Assembly: GCA_015272215.1 (NCBI GenBank)
Contig: JACYMD010000010.1
Location: forward strand, 1 to 64,000
Reading direction: 5' to 3'
Length of the DNA: 64,000 bases
DNA from: Rivularia sp. T60_A2020_040
GTDB taxonomy: Bacteria; Cyanobacteriota; Cyanobacteriia; Cyanobacteriales; Nostocaceae
Positions within the stretch are counted from its first letter, which is position 1. Each line of letters opens with the position of its first letter. This document shows, piece by piece, positions 41,132 through 52,246 of this stretch. Under the pieces are notes generated by a model. It was not told the origin of the DNA and did no database searches. It saw only the letters and a program-made list of their open reading frames with translations. Position numbers and translations under genes: made by a program.

Positions 41132-41389
41132 AACTGGGGATAGGAAAATTCACGGTAGTAAACACAATTTTATGATCTAACGGCGTAACTAAACAAAACT
41201 CATGACTGTAAATTTTCTCACGCAAGTAAAAAAAATCAACTTCAATCTTGGGGTGAATACTCTACCGCTAGTTAAAATTATGAGTTATCAAAGAATTATT
41301 TAGTATCGCATACTAATTTTAACTACGTGTTTTTTCGGATAATGTTGCTCGACTTTAATTAGAAAATAGTCCTTTTAAAGCAGTAAATT

Positions 41390-41491
41390 GTCCACTGTCA
41401 ACTGTCAACTGTCCACTGTCCACTGTCCACTGTCAACTGTCCACTGTCCACTGTCCACTGTCAACTGTCAACTGTCCACTGTCAACTGTCA
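41390..41491. repeat. Heptameric STRR with two unit types (CAACTGT/CCACTGT)
   Basis: Read directly. Confidence 0.95.
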
Positions 41492-41559
41492 AGATAGATT
41501 TGTATCAAATATAAAAAAGCACATATGATGATGTAAAGGAATGTAAAAAAATAAATATA

Positions 41560-42504
41560 ATGAAAAATCTTCCAGTCGAACTAAATAATATTCAGGGTAA
41601 ATTAATGACTCCAGAAAGACGTAAAAAACAAAAAATCTTAGTAGTAGACGACGAACCAGATAATTTGGATTTGTTGTATCGAACCTTTCGTCGTGACTTC
41701 CAAGTTTTGAAAGCAGATAGCGGTACTAGTGCTTTAAAAGTATTAGCTGAGGAAGGAGAAGTTGCTGTAATTATCTCCGATCAAAGAATGCCAGAAATGA
41801 AGGGAACTGAATTTCTGAGCAAAACTTTACCTCAATTTCCCGATACGGTACGCATCATTTTAACTGGTTTTACCGATATTGAAGACCTTGTAGACGCGAT
41901 TAACGCTGGACAAGTTTACAGATATATTACCAAGCCTTGGGACCCAGAAGAACTCAAAGGAGTTGTGCAAAGGGCTGCTGAAACCTACGATTTGCTCAAA
42001 CAGCGTACTGAAGAATTACGTCGCGCCAATTCCCAAATGGCATTATTAACTTCATCGGTACAGATTAGCCAAACTGTTTCCAGTGTAGAGGAAAGTTTAG
42101 CACCAATTGCCGCCATCTATGGAGAAACTTTTGCTGCTGATGGTTGTATTCTGCAATTAGTAGAAAACGACAATTTGACTTCTATTAATGGTACTTTTAG
42201 TCAAGACGGAATATTAGACAATTGGTTGGATCGAGACCCTTTAATCAAGGAAACTATTGCAACTAAGAAAATGAAAGTTTGCGTAAATGTACTTACATCA
42301 GAGCAACTCAAAGACCTAGCTCATTATTCAGATACAAATACACAAGCACATTTGACTATTCCCGTCGTTCACGCAAATCAAGTTACCGCAGTACTATCGT
42401 TACAATGGAAAAAACCCTGTACCTTACAAGAAGATGAATTAAAATTGATTCACCTTTCCGGACAAGTCTTAGCACTTATACTTAATTGCGCTCATTACGG
42501 TTAA
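41560..42504 (+). CDS. Response regulator with C-terminal GAF-like domain
   Basis: KILVVDDEPDNLDLLYRTFR...VIISDQRMPEMKGTEFL...YRYITKPWDPEEL. Confidence 0.9.
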   Translation: MKNLPVELNNIQGKLMTPERRKKQKILVVDDEPDNLDLLYRTFRRDFQVLKADSGTSALKVLAEEGEVAVIISDQRMPEMKGTEFLSKTLPQFPDTVRIILTGFTDIEDLVDAINAGQVYRYITKPWDPEELKGVVQRAAETYDLLKQRTEELRRANSQMALLTSSVQISQTVSSVEESLAPIAAIYGETFAADGCILQLVENDNLTSINGTFSQDGILDNWLDRDPLIKETIATKKMKVCVNVLTSEQLKDLAHYSDTNTQAHLTIPVVHANQVTAVLSLQWKKPCTLQEDELKLIHLSGQVLALILNCAHYG

Positions 42505-42526
42505 TTAACTTTGAAGGATTGAACAG

Positions 42527-42590
42527 AAGTCGGGTTTTTAGGATAAATATCTTTAACACAACACAACCCGTATAAAAAACCCGACTTCTC
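42527..42590. repeat. Inverted repeat AGAAGTCGGGTTTTT...AAAAACCCGACTTCT (possible bidirectional terminator)
   Basis: Complementary arms read directly downstream of the RR-GAF gene. Confidence 0.75.
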
Positions 42591-42614
42591 AGATGATCAG
42601 CAAACGCTAAATGC

Positions 42615-42662
42615 GTGATAATTGATAGTTGATAGTTGATAGTTGATAGTTGATAGTTGATA
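42615..42662. repeat. Heptameric STRR (TTGATAG)
   Basis: gatagttgatagttgatagttgatagttgata. Confidence 0.9.
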
Positions 42663-42668
42663 ATTAAT

Positions 42669-43364
42669 ATGTCTTCTGCTGAAATTCGCTCCATTTTTAA
42701 CCGCATTGCACCTGTTTACGATCAATTGAATGATTGGTTGAGTTTCGGACAACATCGCATATGGAAGGAAATGACGGTTAAATGGAGCGCAGCCAAGACG
42801 GGAGACACCTGTCTGGATTTGTGTTGCGGTAGCGGTGATTTAGCTTTTCGTATCGCTCGTAAAGTCGGAAAAAGTGGCAAGGTAGAGGCTGTAGACTTTT
42901 CTCCAGAGTTATTAGAAGTAGCTAAACAACGTTATCAGGAATATTATTCTATTCCTGCCATTACTTGGATTGAAGCTGATGTCCTAGAATTACCTTTCGA
43001 TGATAATCAATTTAACGCCGCTACAATGGGTTATGGATTAAGAAATGTTACAGATATTCCTCGTTGTTTGAGCGAATTACATCGAGTTTTACAACCAAAA
43101 GCAAAAGCTGCAATATTAGACTTTCATCGTCCCGAAAATCCTGTAATGCGTAGCTTTCAGCAATGGTATTTAGATCATCTCGTAGTTCCCGCAGCCAGTC
43201 AAATGGGTTTAAAGGAAGAATACGCTTATATTAATCCCAGTTTAGAACGCTTCCCATCAGGTAAAGAGCAAATTAAGATAGCTAATCAAGTTGGTTTCGC
43301 TTCTGCGGTACACTATCCCATTGCAAACGGTATGATGGGAGTGCTAGTACTAACAAAGAGTTAG
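42669..43364 (+). CDS. menG: Demethylphylloquinone/demethylmenaquinone methyltransferase (start ATG 42669)
   Basis: SSAEIRSIFNRIAPVYDQLNDWLSFGQHRIWKEMTVKWS; CLDLCCGSGDLAF; ATMGYGLRNVTD. Confidence 0.93.
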   Translation: MSSAEIRSIFNRIAPVYDQLNDWLSFGQHRIWKEMTVKWSAAKTGDTCLDLCCGSGDLAFRIARKVGKSGKVEAVDFSPELLEVAKQRYQEYYSIPAITWIEADVLELPFDDNQFNAATMGYGLRNVTDIPRCLSELHRVLQPKAKAAILDFHRPENPVMRSFQQWYLDHLVVPAASQMGLKEEYAYINPSLERFPSGKEQIKIANQVGFASAVHYPIANGMMGVLVLTKS

Positions 43365-43384
43365 GAGTTAGTACCACCGGAGTT

Positions 43385-43707
43385 AGTACCACCGGAATTG
43401 TAGAGACGTAGCAATACGCCCCGTCTGTACCTCCATCAGCATATGGAGTTAGGAGTTAAGAATTAATAATTAGGAGTTTTTAGTATTGAAAAATTGGGAA
43501 TTTACAACTTAAATAATATATAATTCGTTTTTTATTAGATAAATTATTTTAGCAAATTAAAAATTTGATAGAAATCAAATTTTAATTAAATAATCATGCG
43601 ATAAATTCCCTAATTATTCAATTCAATTACTCTTTTAATTAACTCCTAACTCCTAACTCCGGTACAGACGGGGCGTATTGCTACGTCTCTACAATTCCGG
43701 TGGTACT
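43385..43707. repeat. Long inverted repeat with perfect 47-bp arms (43385-43431 / 43661-43707)
   Basis: agtaccaccggaattgtagagacgtagcaatacgccccgtctgtacc is the exact reverse complement of the second arm. Confidence 0.95.
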
Positions 43708-43752
43708 AATTCCTAACTCCTAACTCCCAACTCCCAACTCCTAACTCCTATC

Positions 43753-44985
43753 GTGGATTTATCTAATCTCTGGTTATATATTACCCCCCCCGTAGCAGGT
43801 GCAATTATCGGCTATTTCACCAATGATTTAGCGATAAAAATGTTATTTCGTCCTTACCGAGCAATTTATATCGGTGGAAAAAGGATTCCATTTACACCTG
43901 GATTAATACCCCGTAATCAAGAGCGTTTAGCTAAGAACGTTTCTAAAACTATAATGCAGTCTTTGTTAACACCAGAAGAGTTGCAAAAATTGGCACGACG
44001 CTTGTTAGAAAGAGAACGAGTAGAGTCAGGAATTCTCTGGCTGCTGCAAATGGCTATCAATCAAATTAAAGATGATAGAGAGCAGAAAACGAATAAAATC
44101 CTAGCAGGAATTCTCAAAGATTTACTCGGAGAATCCTTACCTCGTCTACTCAAAGTTTTAGCACGACGGGAAGATTTTTTAGAAGCACAAATAGATCAGA
44201 TATTCGACCAAATATTATTAGAATTTCAACTTAGTGAGGTTCAAGCTTACCGTTTAGCTGACTGGTTATTACAAGTAGTTTTACCAGCAGATACTATTCG
44301 TTTAGCCATAATTGATTTTCTCACAGACCGGACAATTCAAACCATCGATGAAAGTTTCCGTGAAAGAACCAGCGGTACATACTGGGTAGTAGCAAACCTC
44401 TTCGGTTTACGCAACAGCTTAACTCGTTTACGTACCTATTGCTTGGACGAAAAAGACGCAACCAACGCTAGAATCACAGAATTAACTCAAGATTTACAAG
44501 TTCGCGATCGCATTCGTAAAATCGTGCAAAATGTCTCGTTACAAAACTTACCGATGGGTACAGTTCGTCAGTTACGAAAAACTACGGGAGACAGTGTTCG
44601 TCATTATGTCCAAACACGGGGTGGTGAGTTACTAGAAGGTTTCAGTAAATCCTTAGATTGGGAAAAAATAGCAAGTTTATTGTTAAATCGTTTGAGTAAT
44701 TCCCAAGTAATGAGTTCATCTTTAGAAGTAGTTAGTAAAGAATTAGCATTACTTTTAGAACGTTATTTGGAAAAAGATTTAGAAAATCTTGTTGCTCAAA
44801 CAATTCCCATTTTATCAATAGATCAAGTAATTATCGATAGAATTAAATCAACATCACCCGCTGATTTAGAAAATGCCATTGAAGGTATCGTTAAAAATGA
44901 ATTACAAGCTATTGTCAGTTTAGGTGGTGTTTTAGGTTTATTGGTGGGCTCATTTCAAACGATATTATTATTATTTAATCGATAA
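43753..44985 (+). CDS. DUF445-family membrane protein
   Basis: [51 protein letters not shown]. Confidence 0.9.
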   Translation: MDLSNLWLYITPPVAGAIIGYFTNDLAIKMLFRPYRAIYIGGKRIPFTPGLIPRNQERLAKNVSKTIMQSLLTPEELQKLARRLLERERVESGILWLLQMAINQIKDDREQKTNKILAGILKDLLGESLPRLLKVLARREDFLEAQIDQIFDQILLEFQLSEVQAYRLADWLLQVVLPADTIRLAIIDFLTDRTIQTIDESFRERTSGTYWVVANLFGLRNSLTRLRTYCLDEKDATNARITELTQDLQVRDRIRKIVQNVSLQNLPMGTVRQLRKTTGDSVRHYVQTRGGELLEGFSKSLDWEKIASLLLNRLSNSQVMSSSLEVVSKELALLLERYLEKDLENLVAQTIPILSIDQVIIDRIKSTSPADLENAIEGIVKNELQAIVSLGGVLGLLVGSFQTILLLFNR

Positions 44986-45034
44986 TTTGTCGGTTAACAG
45001 TTAACAATCAACAGTTAACAAAGAGGTATAAATA

Positions 45035-45613
45035 GTGATGACTGCCATCACCATCAACTTTAACAACGTCGTCAAACTTACTGACGACCAATTTTACCAA
45101 CTATGTCAGGATAATCCCGATGTCAAATTAGAACGCAATCAATGGGGAGAATTAATCGTAATGCCACCAACGGGAGGAGAAACAGGAAACCGTAACTCAG
45201 AATTAAATGCGGAATTTGTATTTTGGAACCGCAAATTTTTACTTGGTAAAGTATTCGATTCTTCTACCTGCTTTAAACTCCCCAATGGTTCCAACCGTTC
45301 TCCTGATGTATCTTGGATACAATTAGACAGGTGGAATACACTTAACGAACAACAGCGAGAAAAGTTTCCTCCTATCGCCCCAGATTTTGTATTAGAATTG
45401 ATGTCACCTTCAGATCAATTAAGCGATGTTCAAGAAAAAATGCTTGAGTATATGGCTGCGGGTGTCAAATTAGGCTGGCTTTTTAACCGTAAAAATCGTC
45501 GAGTAGAAATCTATCGTCAAGGGCAAGCAGTAGAAGTATTGGATTCTCCTACAAGTTTATCCGGAGAAGATGTATTACCGGGATTTATTTTGGATTTATC
45601 AATTGTATGGTAA
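45035..45613 (+). CDS. Uma2/DUF820-family putative endonuclease
   Basis: LERNQWGELIVMPPTGGETGNRN...RSPDVSWI...PPIAPDFVLELMSPSDQLSDVQEKMLEYMAAGVKLGWLF. Confidence 0.93.
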   Translation: MMTAITINFNNVVKLTDDQFYQLCQDNPDVKLERNQWGELIVMPPTGGETGNRNSELNAEFVFWNRKFLLGKVFDSSTCFKLPNGSNRSPDVSWIQLDRWNTLNEQQREKFPPIAPDFVLELMSPSDQLSDVQEKMLEYMAAGVKLGWLFNRKNRRVEIYRQGQAVEVLDSPTSLSGEDVLPGFILDLSIVW

Positions 45614-45674
45614 GTACTTGTGCCAACAGTCTCTACAATTAATTCCTAACTCCGGTGGTACTAACTCCCTTCTT

Positions 45675-46394
45675 CTACTGCGATATAAAAGTAATATCAA
45701 AAGAAGTCCATTTGTCATTTATTTTCTTTGGTGTTCCAACTTTAAAAAAGCCGGATAATTTGCGATTTTTTTCGTCATAATTGGTAACTTTACCCCAGTT
45801 ATAACCATTTCCGGCTTGCTGCATAAAGTAAGTGTTAAACTTTGAATTTTGTTTTCTTGGTGTTTCACTAACTTCAAAAAAAGGTACACTTTCTTGGGAA
45901 CGATAACCTTGTGGTATTGTGTCACCAAAAACTATTTCTAAATAAACTGTTTTACCGATATTATCTTGCATAAAATTATTAAACGCTAAGGGATTTTTAT
46001 TCAATTCCCCAATAAATATCGGAACGTTTGTTTTGTTCAATTCAACTTTATTTTCCGCTATCCAACGATTACCAATTTTATCAAATTGTTCAATTCGTGA
46101 ATTATTACGATTGATTCGGAAACGCTCGAATATCAGTTGAGAATTGGAAACACTAGGACATCCCGAACCGTGTTTTTCATGCACAATAAAATCGAAAAAC
46201 GATGCATTAGAATTAACAGTGACAAAAGAAAGACAATTCATCTGGACATTACGATATTGACTATCATTTAAGATGCGTGCAGCAACAGTTTGTAAAGCTG
46301 TATTTTTATCCAATAATCGAGATTGCGCTGTGGCAGGGATTGCTACAGAAAATAGAAAAGGTAAAATGAAGCTCAACGTTAATTTACGATTCAT
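45675..46394 (-). CDS. Secreted hypothetical protein
   Basis: Signal peptide MNRKLTLSFILPFLFSVAIPATAQS; complete ORF. Confidence 0.6.
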   Translation of the reverse strand: MNRKLTLSFILPFLFSVAIPATAQSRLLDKNTALQTVAARILNDSQYRNVQMNCLSFVTVNSNASFFDFIVHEKHGSGCPSVSNSQLIFERFRINRNNSRIEQFDKIGNRWIAENKVELNKTNVPIFIGELNKNPLAFNNFMQDNIGKTVYLEIVFGDTIPQGYRSQESVPFFEVSETPRKQNSKFNTYFMQQAGNGYNWGKVTNYDEKNRKLSGFFKVGTPKKINDKWTSFDITFISQ

Positions 46395-46614
46395 ATTGAA
46401 TTAATATTCTCTTAAAAAATGCAATAAATTTGGTATTTTTACTGATACCATATTCACTTTAATTAAACAAGCTTTACTGAAAATTCATATTTAGGACAAT
46501 TATATTAAATTTTGATGAATTAAATTTTTATTAGTTTCCACTCAAAGGTTTAACCTTCATAATTCATAGTTAAGGTTCAGTATTGCTCTTCGTAATTTAT
46601 ACAAACCTTGATTT

Positions 46615-47139
46615 GTGTTTCTTATTAACTTGAACAAATATGAAAAAATGGAAAATATTCGTTTAAAACCGACAGTTGATAACGACCTTAATTTTGTATT
46701 GCAAGCAGAACAAAATCAACAAAATCGTTCTTTTGTGAATTCATGGACAAAACAACAGCACCGTGAATCTTTATCAAATAGTAATATAGCTCACTTTATT
46801 ATTGAAAGAACTACAGATAATTCTCCTGTGGGATACGCGATATTAGCAGACTTAATGAACTTTTATCAAAGCATAGAATTGCGACGAATTGTAATTACAG
46901 ATAAAGGAAAAGGATACGGTAGAGAAACTCTGAAATTAATCAAAAAGCTGTCTTTTGAAGAGTTATCAGCACATCGTTTGTGGCTGGATGTAAAAGAAAA
47001 TAACCTCCGTGCTAAAAAGCTTTATGAATCAGAAGGTTTTACTGTAGAAGGGCGCTTGCGTGAATGTCTTCACATTTCAAATACATGGGAATCTTTGATT
47101 ATTATGTCCATATTAAATATAGAATATTTTAATGCTTAG
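46615..47139 (+). CDS. GNAT-family N-acetyltransferase
   Basis: [25 protein letters not shown]...[23 protein letters not shown]. Confidence 0.93.
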   Translation: MFLINLNKYEKMENIRLKPTVDNDLNFVLQAEQNQQNRSFVNSWTKQQHRESLSNSNIAHFIIERTTDNSPVGYAILADLMNFYQSIELRRIVITDKGKGYGRETLKLIKKLSFEELSAHRLWLDVKENNLRAKKLYESEGFTVEGRLRECLHISNTWESLIIMSILNIEYFNA

Positions 47140-47159
47140 TATTGATAATTTTACTGAAA

Positions 47160-47999
47160 ATGACACAAAACAACTTCGGTAGACGGGAATTACTTCTCGC
47201 TAGCTTGACAGCAGGATTTGCAATGGCGGTAGAGCCGATTTATGCTCAAGTTATCAACACAAAAACAAGAGGATTAGTTGCGGGTGAAGTGAAAATTCCC
47301 GTTGCTGACGGAGTAATCCCCGCTTATCGTGCTATGCCAAGGTTAGGTGCTAACTTTCCAGTAGTGTTGGTAGTGCAAGAAATATTCGGTGTACATGAAT
47401 ATATTCAAGACGTTTGTCGGCGTTTTGCTCAGCTCGGATATATGGCAATCGCACCTCAAATGTTTGCGCGTTATGGTGATGTTTCTAAATTAAATGATAC
47501 TCAGGAAATTATCAGTAAGGTTGTTTCCAAAGTTCCCGATACACAAGTACTTTCAGATTTAGATGCAACGGTAATTTGGGCGAAAAATACTGGAAAAGCC
47601 GATGTAGATAAACTCGGTATTACAGGTTTTTGTTGGGGTGGTAGAATCGTTTGGTTGTACGCAGCACACAGCCCGCAATTAAAAGCAGGTGTAGCTTGGT
47701 ATGGAAGATTAACGGGTGATAGCAATCCTTTACAGCCACAGTATCCCATTGATATCGCACCTTTGATTAAAGCACCAGTACTAGGACTTTACGCTGGTGA
47801 AGACAAAAATATTCCTGTTAGTGATGTGGAAAAAATCCGAGAAGCTTTGAAACAAAATAAAACACCAACTCAGATAATAGTTTACCCTAATGCACCCCAC
47901 GGATTCCACGCCGATTATCGTCCGAGTTACCGCAAAGAAGCAGCAGAAAACGGTTGGTTGCTGTTACAAAATTGGTTTAAAAAATATGGTGTAATTTAA
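47160..47999 (+). CDS. Dienelactone hydrolase family protein with Tat-like signal (start ATG 47160)
   Basis: [57 protein letters not shown]. Confidence 0.92.
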   Translation: MTQNNFGRRELLLASLTAGFAMAVEPIYAQVINTKTRGLVAGEVKIPVADGVIPAYRAMPRLGANFPVVLVVQEIFGVHEYIQDVCRRFAQLGYMAIAPQMFARYGDVSKLNDTQEIISKVVSKVPDTQVLSDLDATVIWAKNTGKADVDKLGITGFCWGGRIVWLYAAHSPQLKAGVAWYGRLTGDSNPLQPQYPIDIAPLIKAPVLGLYAGEDKNIPVSDVEKIREALKQNKTPTQIIVYPNAPHGFHADYRPSYRKEAAENGWLLLQNWFKKYGVI

Positions 48000-48032
48000 C
48001 AATTGTTGGATGTAATTAATCTCTAAATATTC

Positions 48033-49460
48033 CTAAGAAACTACTTTGATAGAATTATCCAAAACCTCTTGCGAGTTATGATTAATTTTCGGATCAATCA
48101 TTTGTTTTAAAACTCCGAAAATAATTCCAGGTGCAAACAAGGCTGTAGGAGGTTTCACCATGTGTATGACTTCAGAGAAAACTTTATATACTTGGGGTTG
48201 ATGCACTGATAATAAAATTACTTCATCCATATATTTGTGCATAAATCGAGTAACTTTATCTGGTTTTCCACCCTCGGTAGTTTCCCAACGAAAATCATCG
48301 CTCGTCGCCATTAACCAAGGATTTTTTAACACTTTAGCTAATTGTTTCTGAAAGTTTTGATTCCATTTTGTTATTGTATCAGCGGAACTATTCAATTGAA
48401 TAAGCAAACATTTTTGTAACGTTAAAGCGCTTAAAGCCGCAGATGTCATTCCTTGTCCATATACAGGATTAAAAGCACAAACTGCATCCCCAATTATGAC
48501 TAAACCAGATGGTAAACGCTTTAATTTTTCATAATGGTGCCAGCAATTTTCTGTACGACGATAACTATACACCTTGGAGATAGGTTTAGCGTCTTTAATT
48601 GCATCATAAATTGCCGAATTTCGTAAATTACGCGCACATTCTAAAAAACCATCATTATCAGTAGGTGGATAGTCTTTAGCAATACCTGCCAAAGTTACAG
48701 CCCAACGATTACCTTCTACAGGCAGCAATACTCCCCCATGCTTGTTGTGAGGAGGTTTATATAAAACTGCGAGCGCTTTCCAATCTAGTTGTAAATCTTG
48801 AGGAAGTTCATACCAACGGGTACTATATCCTAGAAACGAATTAATCACGGTTTGTTCTGGTGCTGGATAACCCATTGACTTTAGCCAATTAGGTACTTGA
48901 GAATTACGTCCAGAAGCATCCACAACCAAATCTGCAATCAATTCTTCTTGTTTATTTTCATCCGAATTATAAAGTTTAACTCCTCTAACTTGAGAATTTT
49001 GATTATTAGTTAATAATCCATGTACTTGAGTTTTTTGCCGAAATTTTATATTCTCAAAGCCCAAAAGACGACGATGTACCAACCATTCTAAAAACGCACG
49101 ACTACAAGTATGGGTAATTAAATCCGATGCAATGTGAGGATGAAAACCCCAAAAACCAAACAATGTATATTCCTTAGCCCAATCTACTCTCGGCGCACCA
49201 GCTTTACTTAATTCTGCATCTATCCCAGGGAATAATTCTTCTAAAATTCTGTATCCTTGAGCAAGCATTACATGAGCGTGATTTGCTTGGGGAACACCCA
49301 TACGGGTTTGTGGTTGTTCTGGTAAAGTATCGCGATCGACCACAATGACTTGAGTAAAATAATCTGCTAAAACTCTTGCACTCAAAAGTCCAGCCATGCT
49401 GCTACCGATAACTATAGCAGTATGATTATTACTGTTGCGTTGGGATATTGGTATTTGCAT
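48033..49460 (-). CDS. FAD-dependent oxidoreductase/monooxygenase-like protein
   Basis: AIVIGSSMAGLLSARVLADYFTQVIVVDRD; GLVIIGDAVCAFNPVYGQGM. Confidence 0.9.
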   Translation of the reverse strand: MQIPISQRNSNNHTAIVIGSSMAGLLSARVLADYFTQVIVVDRDTLPEQPQTRMGVPQANHAHVMLAQGYRILEELFPGIDAELSKAGAPRVDWAKEYTLFGFWGFHPHIASDLITHTCSRAFLEWLVHRRLLGFENIKFRQKTQVHGLLTNNQNSQVRGVKLYNSDENKQEELIADLVVDASGRNSQVPNWLKSMGYPAPEQTVINSFLGYSTRWYELPQDLQLDWKALAVLYKPPHNKHGGVLLPVEGNRWAVTLAGIAKDYPPTDNDGFLECARNLRNSAIYDAIKDAKPISKVYSYRRTENCWHHYEKLKRLPSGLVIIGDAVCAFNPVYGQGMTSAALSALTLQKCLLIQLNSSADTITKWNQNFQKQLAKVLKNPWLMATSDDFRWETTEGGKPDKVTRFMHKYMDEVILLSVHQPQVYKVFSEVIHMVKPPTALFAPGIIFGVLKQMIDPKINHNSQEVLDNSIKVVS

Positions 49461-49615
49461 ATTAATTGATGATTTAGTTTACAATTATAAAACTGGCAAT
49501 TTTATTTTAACGATAAAGTACGGAATTATTTTAGAATTAATTATATTTTTTGTTTTGTAATGCAGAGTAGCGCGAAGTAACGCGGAGTTTTGGAGTTATT
49601 TATTGAGTAAGAAAG

Positions 49616-50338
49616 ATGAATTTTTCACAACAACCTAATTTTGATTTAACACGCCGTAAATTCTTACAAATTTCTGGTTTATCAAGTATCAGTTTACTTT
49701 TAGGTGGCTGCGGTACTCCGATATTTGAAGATGTGGTGGGTACGGTTTCGGAACCTTTAAATCAAAGATTTCAAGCTTTATTATTAAAACCTCAAACACT
49801 AGTACCAGAATTTGCGTTAGATGAAATAGAACCGCAAAAATTGATAGTTAATACATATCGATTTACCCCAAATATTGACCAAGAAAAATATCATTTAATT
49901 ATTGATGGTGAGGTGGAAAATCCTCTCAGTTTGAGTATGGAAGATATTAAAAGCTTGCCCTTAACTTCTATGATCATTCGTCATGTATGTGTAGAAGGTT
50001 GGGCTGCAATTGTTCAATGGGGTGGCATTTCTTTGCGGGAACTTGTGGCTTTAGCACAACCCAAAAACAGCGTTAAATATGCTTATTTTCAATCAGCCGA
50101 TGGTTATTATTCAAGTTGGGATATTGCTTCTACTTTGCATCCTCAAACTTTATTAGCTTATCAAAAAAACGGCGCTTCTTTACCTGTTGAAAATGGCGCA
50201 CCTTTACGTTTGGCTTCCCCAATTAAACTTGGTTACAAGCAGAGTAAATGGGTTACTAGAGTTACTTTAGTTAGTCGTTTATCGCGATATCAAGGCTATT
50301 GGGAAGACCAAGGTTATGAGTGGTTTGCTGGGTTGTAA
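49616..50338 (+). CDS. Molybdopterin-dependent oxidoreductase (sulfite-oxidase fold) with Tat/lipobox-like leader
   Basis: LTRRKFLQISGLSSISLLLGGCG; HLIIDGEVENPLSLSMEDIKSLP; RHVCVEGWAAIVQWGGISLREL. Confidence 0.88.
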   Translation: MNFSQQPNFDLTRRKFLQISGLSSISLLLGGCGTPIFEDVVGTVSEPLNQRFQALLLKPQTLVPEFALDEIEPQKLIVNTYRFTPNIDQEKYHLIIDGEVENPLSLSMEDIKSLPLTSMIIRHVCVEGWAAIVQWGGISLRELVALAQPKNSVKYAYFQSADGYYSSWDIASTLHPQTLLAYQKNGASLPVENGAPLRLASPIKLGYKQSKWVTRVTLVSRLSRYQGYWEDQGYEWFAGL

Positions 50339-50783
50339 AATTTGCCATTTTTCTAATGTTGTAATTGTTGTAATTAAAGATTGGGTTTTAATCTTGAAAC
50401 CTTTTGCAAGTTAATTACTCGTTTTCCGCTGAAAGATTATTGAAAAAAAACCTTACTAGACGCAGAGAACACAGAGGAAAGAGATTTTATAGAGAAGGCT
50501 AATTTTAGAGTGGAAAGGGAGTAATTTCTTAGCTCCATCTTATTGGATGGTGTTTGATAAAATCTGAAAAAAGGTATTTTTAAAAAATTTCAAATAGGCA
50601 ATCTTAGTATTATTACTGATAGATATTTTAGGTTAGCGATTGTAAAACGGTATATAAGTATCTATCAAAGCGAAATTATAGTTTTCATCAAAGTTGTTCA
50701 AGGAAAAGATTTTGCGATCGCAACGAGCTTGCACTACGCAATCGCTTTGATATTAACTTATTTTTTACAATCAGAGGTTAGCA

Positions 50784-51995
50784 ATGACTAAGATTTTAGT
50801 AATCGAAGACGAAGAATCAGTACGGGAAAATATTTTAGATTTGTTAGAAGCGGAAGATTATCAGGTTGTTGCTGCTGCCAACGGTAGATTAGGGGTTGAT
50901 TTAGCGCTCAGTGAGTCACCAGATTTGATTTTGTGTGATTTAATGATACCGGAAATCAATGGTTTTGCTGTTTTAGCCTTATTGCGCGAAAAATTTAGCA
51001 CTTCTGCTGTACCTTTTATCTTTCTAACTGCCCGCTCGGCAAAAGTAGATGTTCGTCAAGGCATGGAATTAGGTGCTGATGATTATTTAACGAAACCATT
51101 TACCCGTGCAGAATTGTTAACTGCAATTTCTGTGAGGTTACAACGACAAGCGGCAATTCTCAAAAATCCACCTTCTCATGCAGAAGTTAAAGCACACCCT
51201 AAAGAAATGCGAATTATCGAAAATGCTTTACGTCGCACTATCGAAGAAGGGAAATTTCGCGAATTTCAAATGTACTATCAACCCATTGTCGATATTAAAT
51301 CTGGTGAGATGATTGCAGTGGAAAGTTTGATACGTTGGTGGAGTCATAAATTGGGTTTAGTGTCTCCTGCGGAGTTGATTCCATTAGCCGAATCTACGGG
51401 TTTAATTATACCTTTAAGCGATTGGATTTTAGAAACTGTTTGTAAACAAACACGCACTTGGTTAGATAATGGTTTAGATATTTTACCAAGCTGCGTTAAT
51501 ATATCCACAAGTCAATTTATTCAACCTAATTTCGTTGAAAAAGTTGCAAATATACTATCAATTTATAATTTAGCACCCCATTATTTAGAATTAGAATTTA
51601 CTGAAACTACAATCATGCAAGATATAAATAAAACTATTGATATTTTGCAACAATTAAAATCATTAGGTGTCAAAATTACAATGGATGATTTTGGTACTGG
51701 TAATTCTTCTTTAATTTATTTGAAAAAAATCCCAATACATACTATCAAAATCGACAAATATTTTATATATAATCTCTCTCAAGATTGTCAAAAATTAGCA
51801 ATTACTAAAGCTTTAATTCAAATGGGACAAAATCTCAATTTGAAGGTTGTCGCTAAGGGAGTAGAAACTGTTAGCGAACTCAAGATTTTGCGCGAACTCA
51901 GATGTTATGCTATGCAAGGTTATTTGTTCACTCAACCTTTGTCAAGTTTTGATTTTGAACAAATGTTGGTAAGTAAGCAAGGTTTGCATATTTAG
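50784..51995 (+). CDS. Response regulator with EAL (c-di-GMP phosphodiesterase-type) domain
   Basis: Receiver PDLILCDLMIPEINGFAVL; EAL-type YQPIVDIKSGEMIAVESLIRW; LEFTET; MDDFGTGNSSL. Confidence 0.93.
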   Translation: MTKILVIEDEESVRENILDLLEAEDYQVVAAANGRLGVDLALSESPDLILCDLMIPEINGFAVLALLREKFSTSAVPFIFLTARSAKVDVRQGMELGADDYLTKPFTRAELLTAISVRLQRQAAILKNPPSHAEVKAHPKEMRIIENALRRTIEEGKFREFQMYYQPIVDIKSGEMIAVESLIRWWSHKLGLVSPAELIPLAESTGLIIPLSDWILETVCKQTRTWLDNGLDILPSCVNISTSQFIQPNFVEKVANILSIYNLAPHYLELEFTETTIMQDINKTIDILQQLKSLGVKITMDDFGTGNSSLIYLKKIPIHTIKIDKYFIYNLSQDCQKLAITKALIQMGQNLNLKVVAKGVETVSELKILRELRCYAMQGYLFTQPLSSFDFEQMLVSKQGLHI

Positions 51996-52181
51996 GTAAT
52001 AGGGAATAGGTAATAGGTAATTGGTAATAGGTAATAGGGAATAGAGAATAGGTAAATCCCCATAATCACAACTACAGAAGTCGGGTTTTTAACTAAATTA
52101 TTCTAATCTTGTGGGGTGGGCATCCCTGCCCGCCTATAGCTGCTTTTTAGCTTAAAAGACTTCTTAGCTCCTAATAAAAAT

Positions 52182-52203
52182 CCCCTAGTATCGCTACTAG
52201 GGG
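52182..52203 (-). terminator. Intrinsic terminator downstream of clpC
   Basis: CCCCTAGTA-tcgc-TACTAGGGG stem with U-rich tract on the minus strand (GGGGATTTTTATT). Confidence 0.8.
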
Positions 52204-52246
52204 TGTTATCCGAATATTACCACCAAATTAAATTTGGGTATAAATT

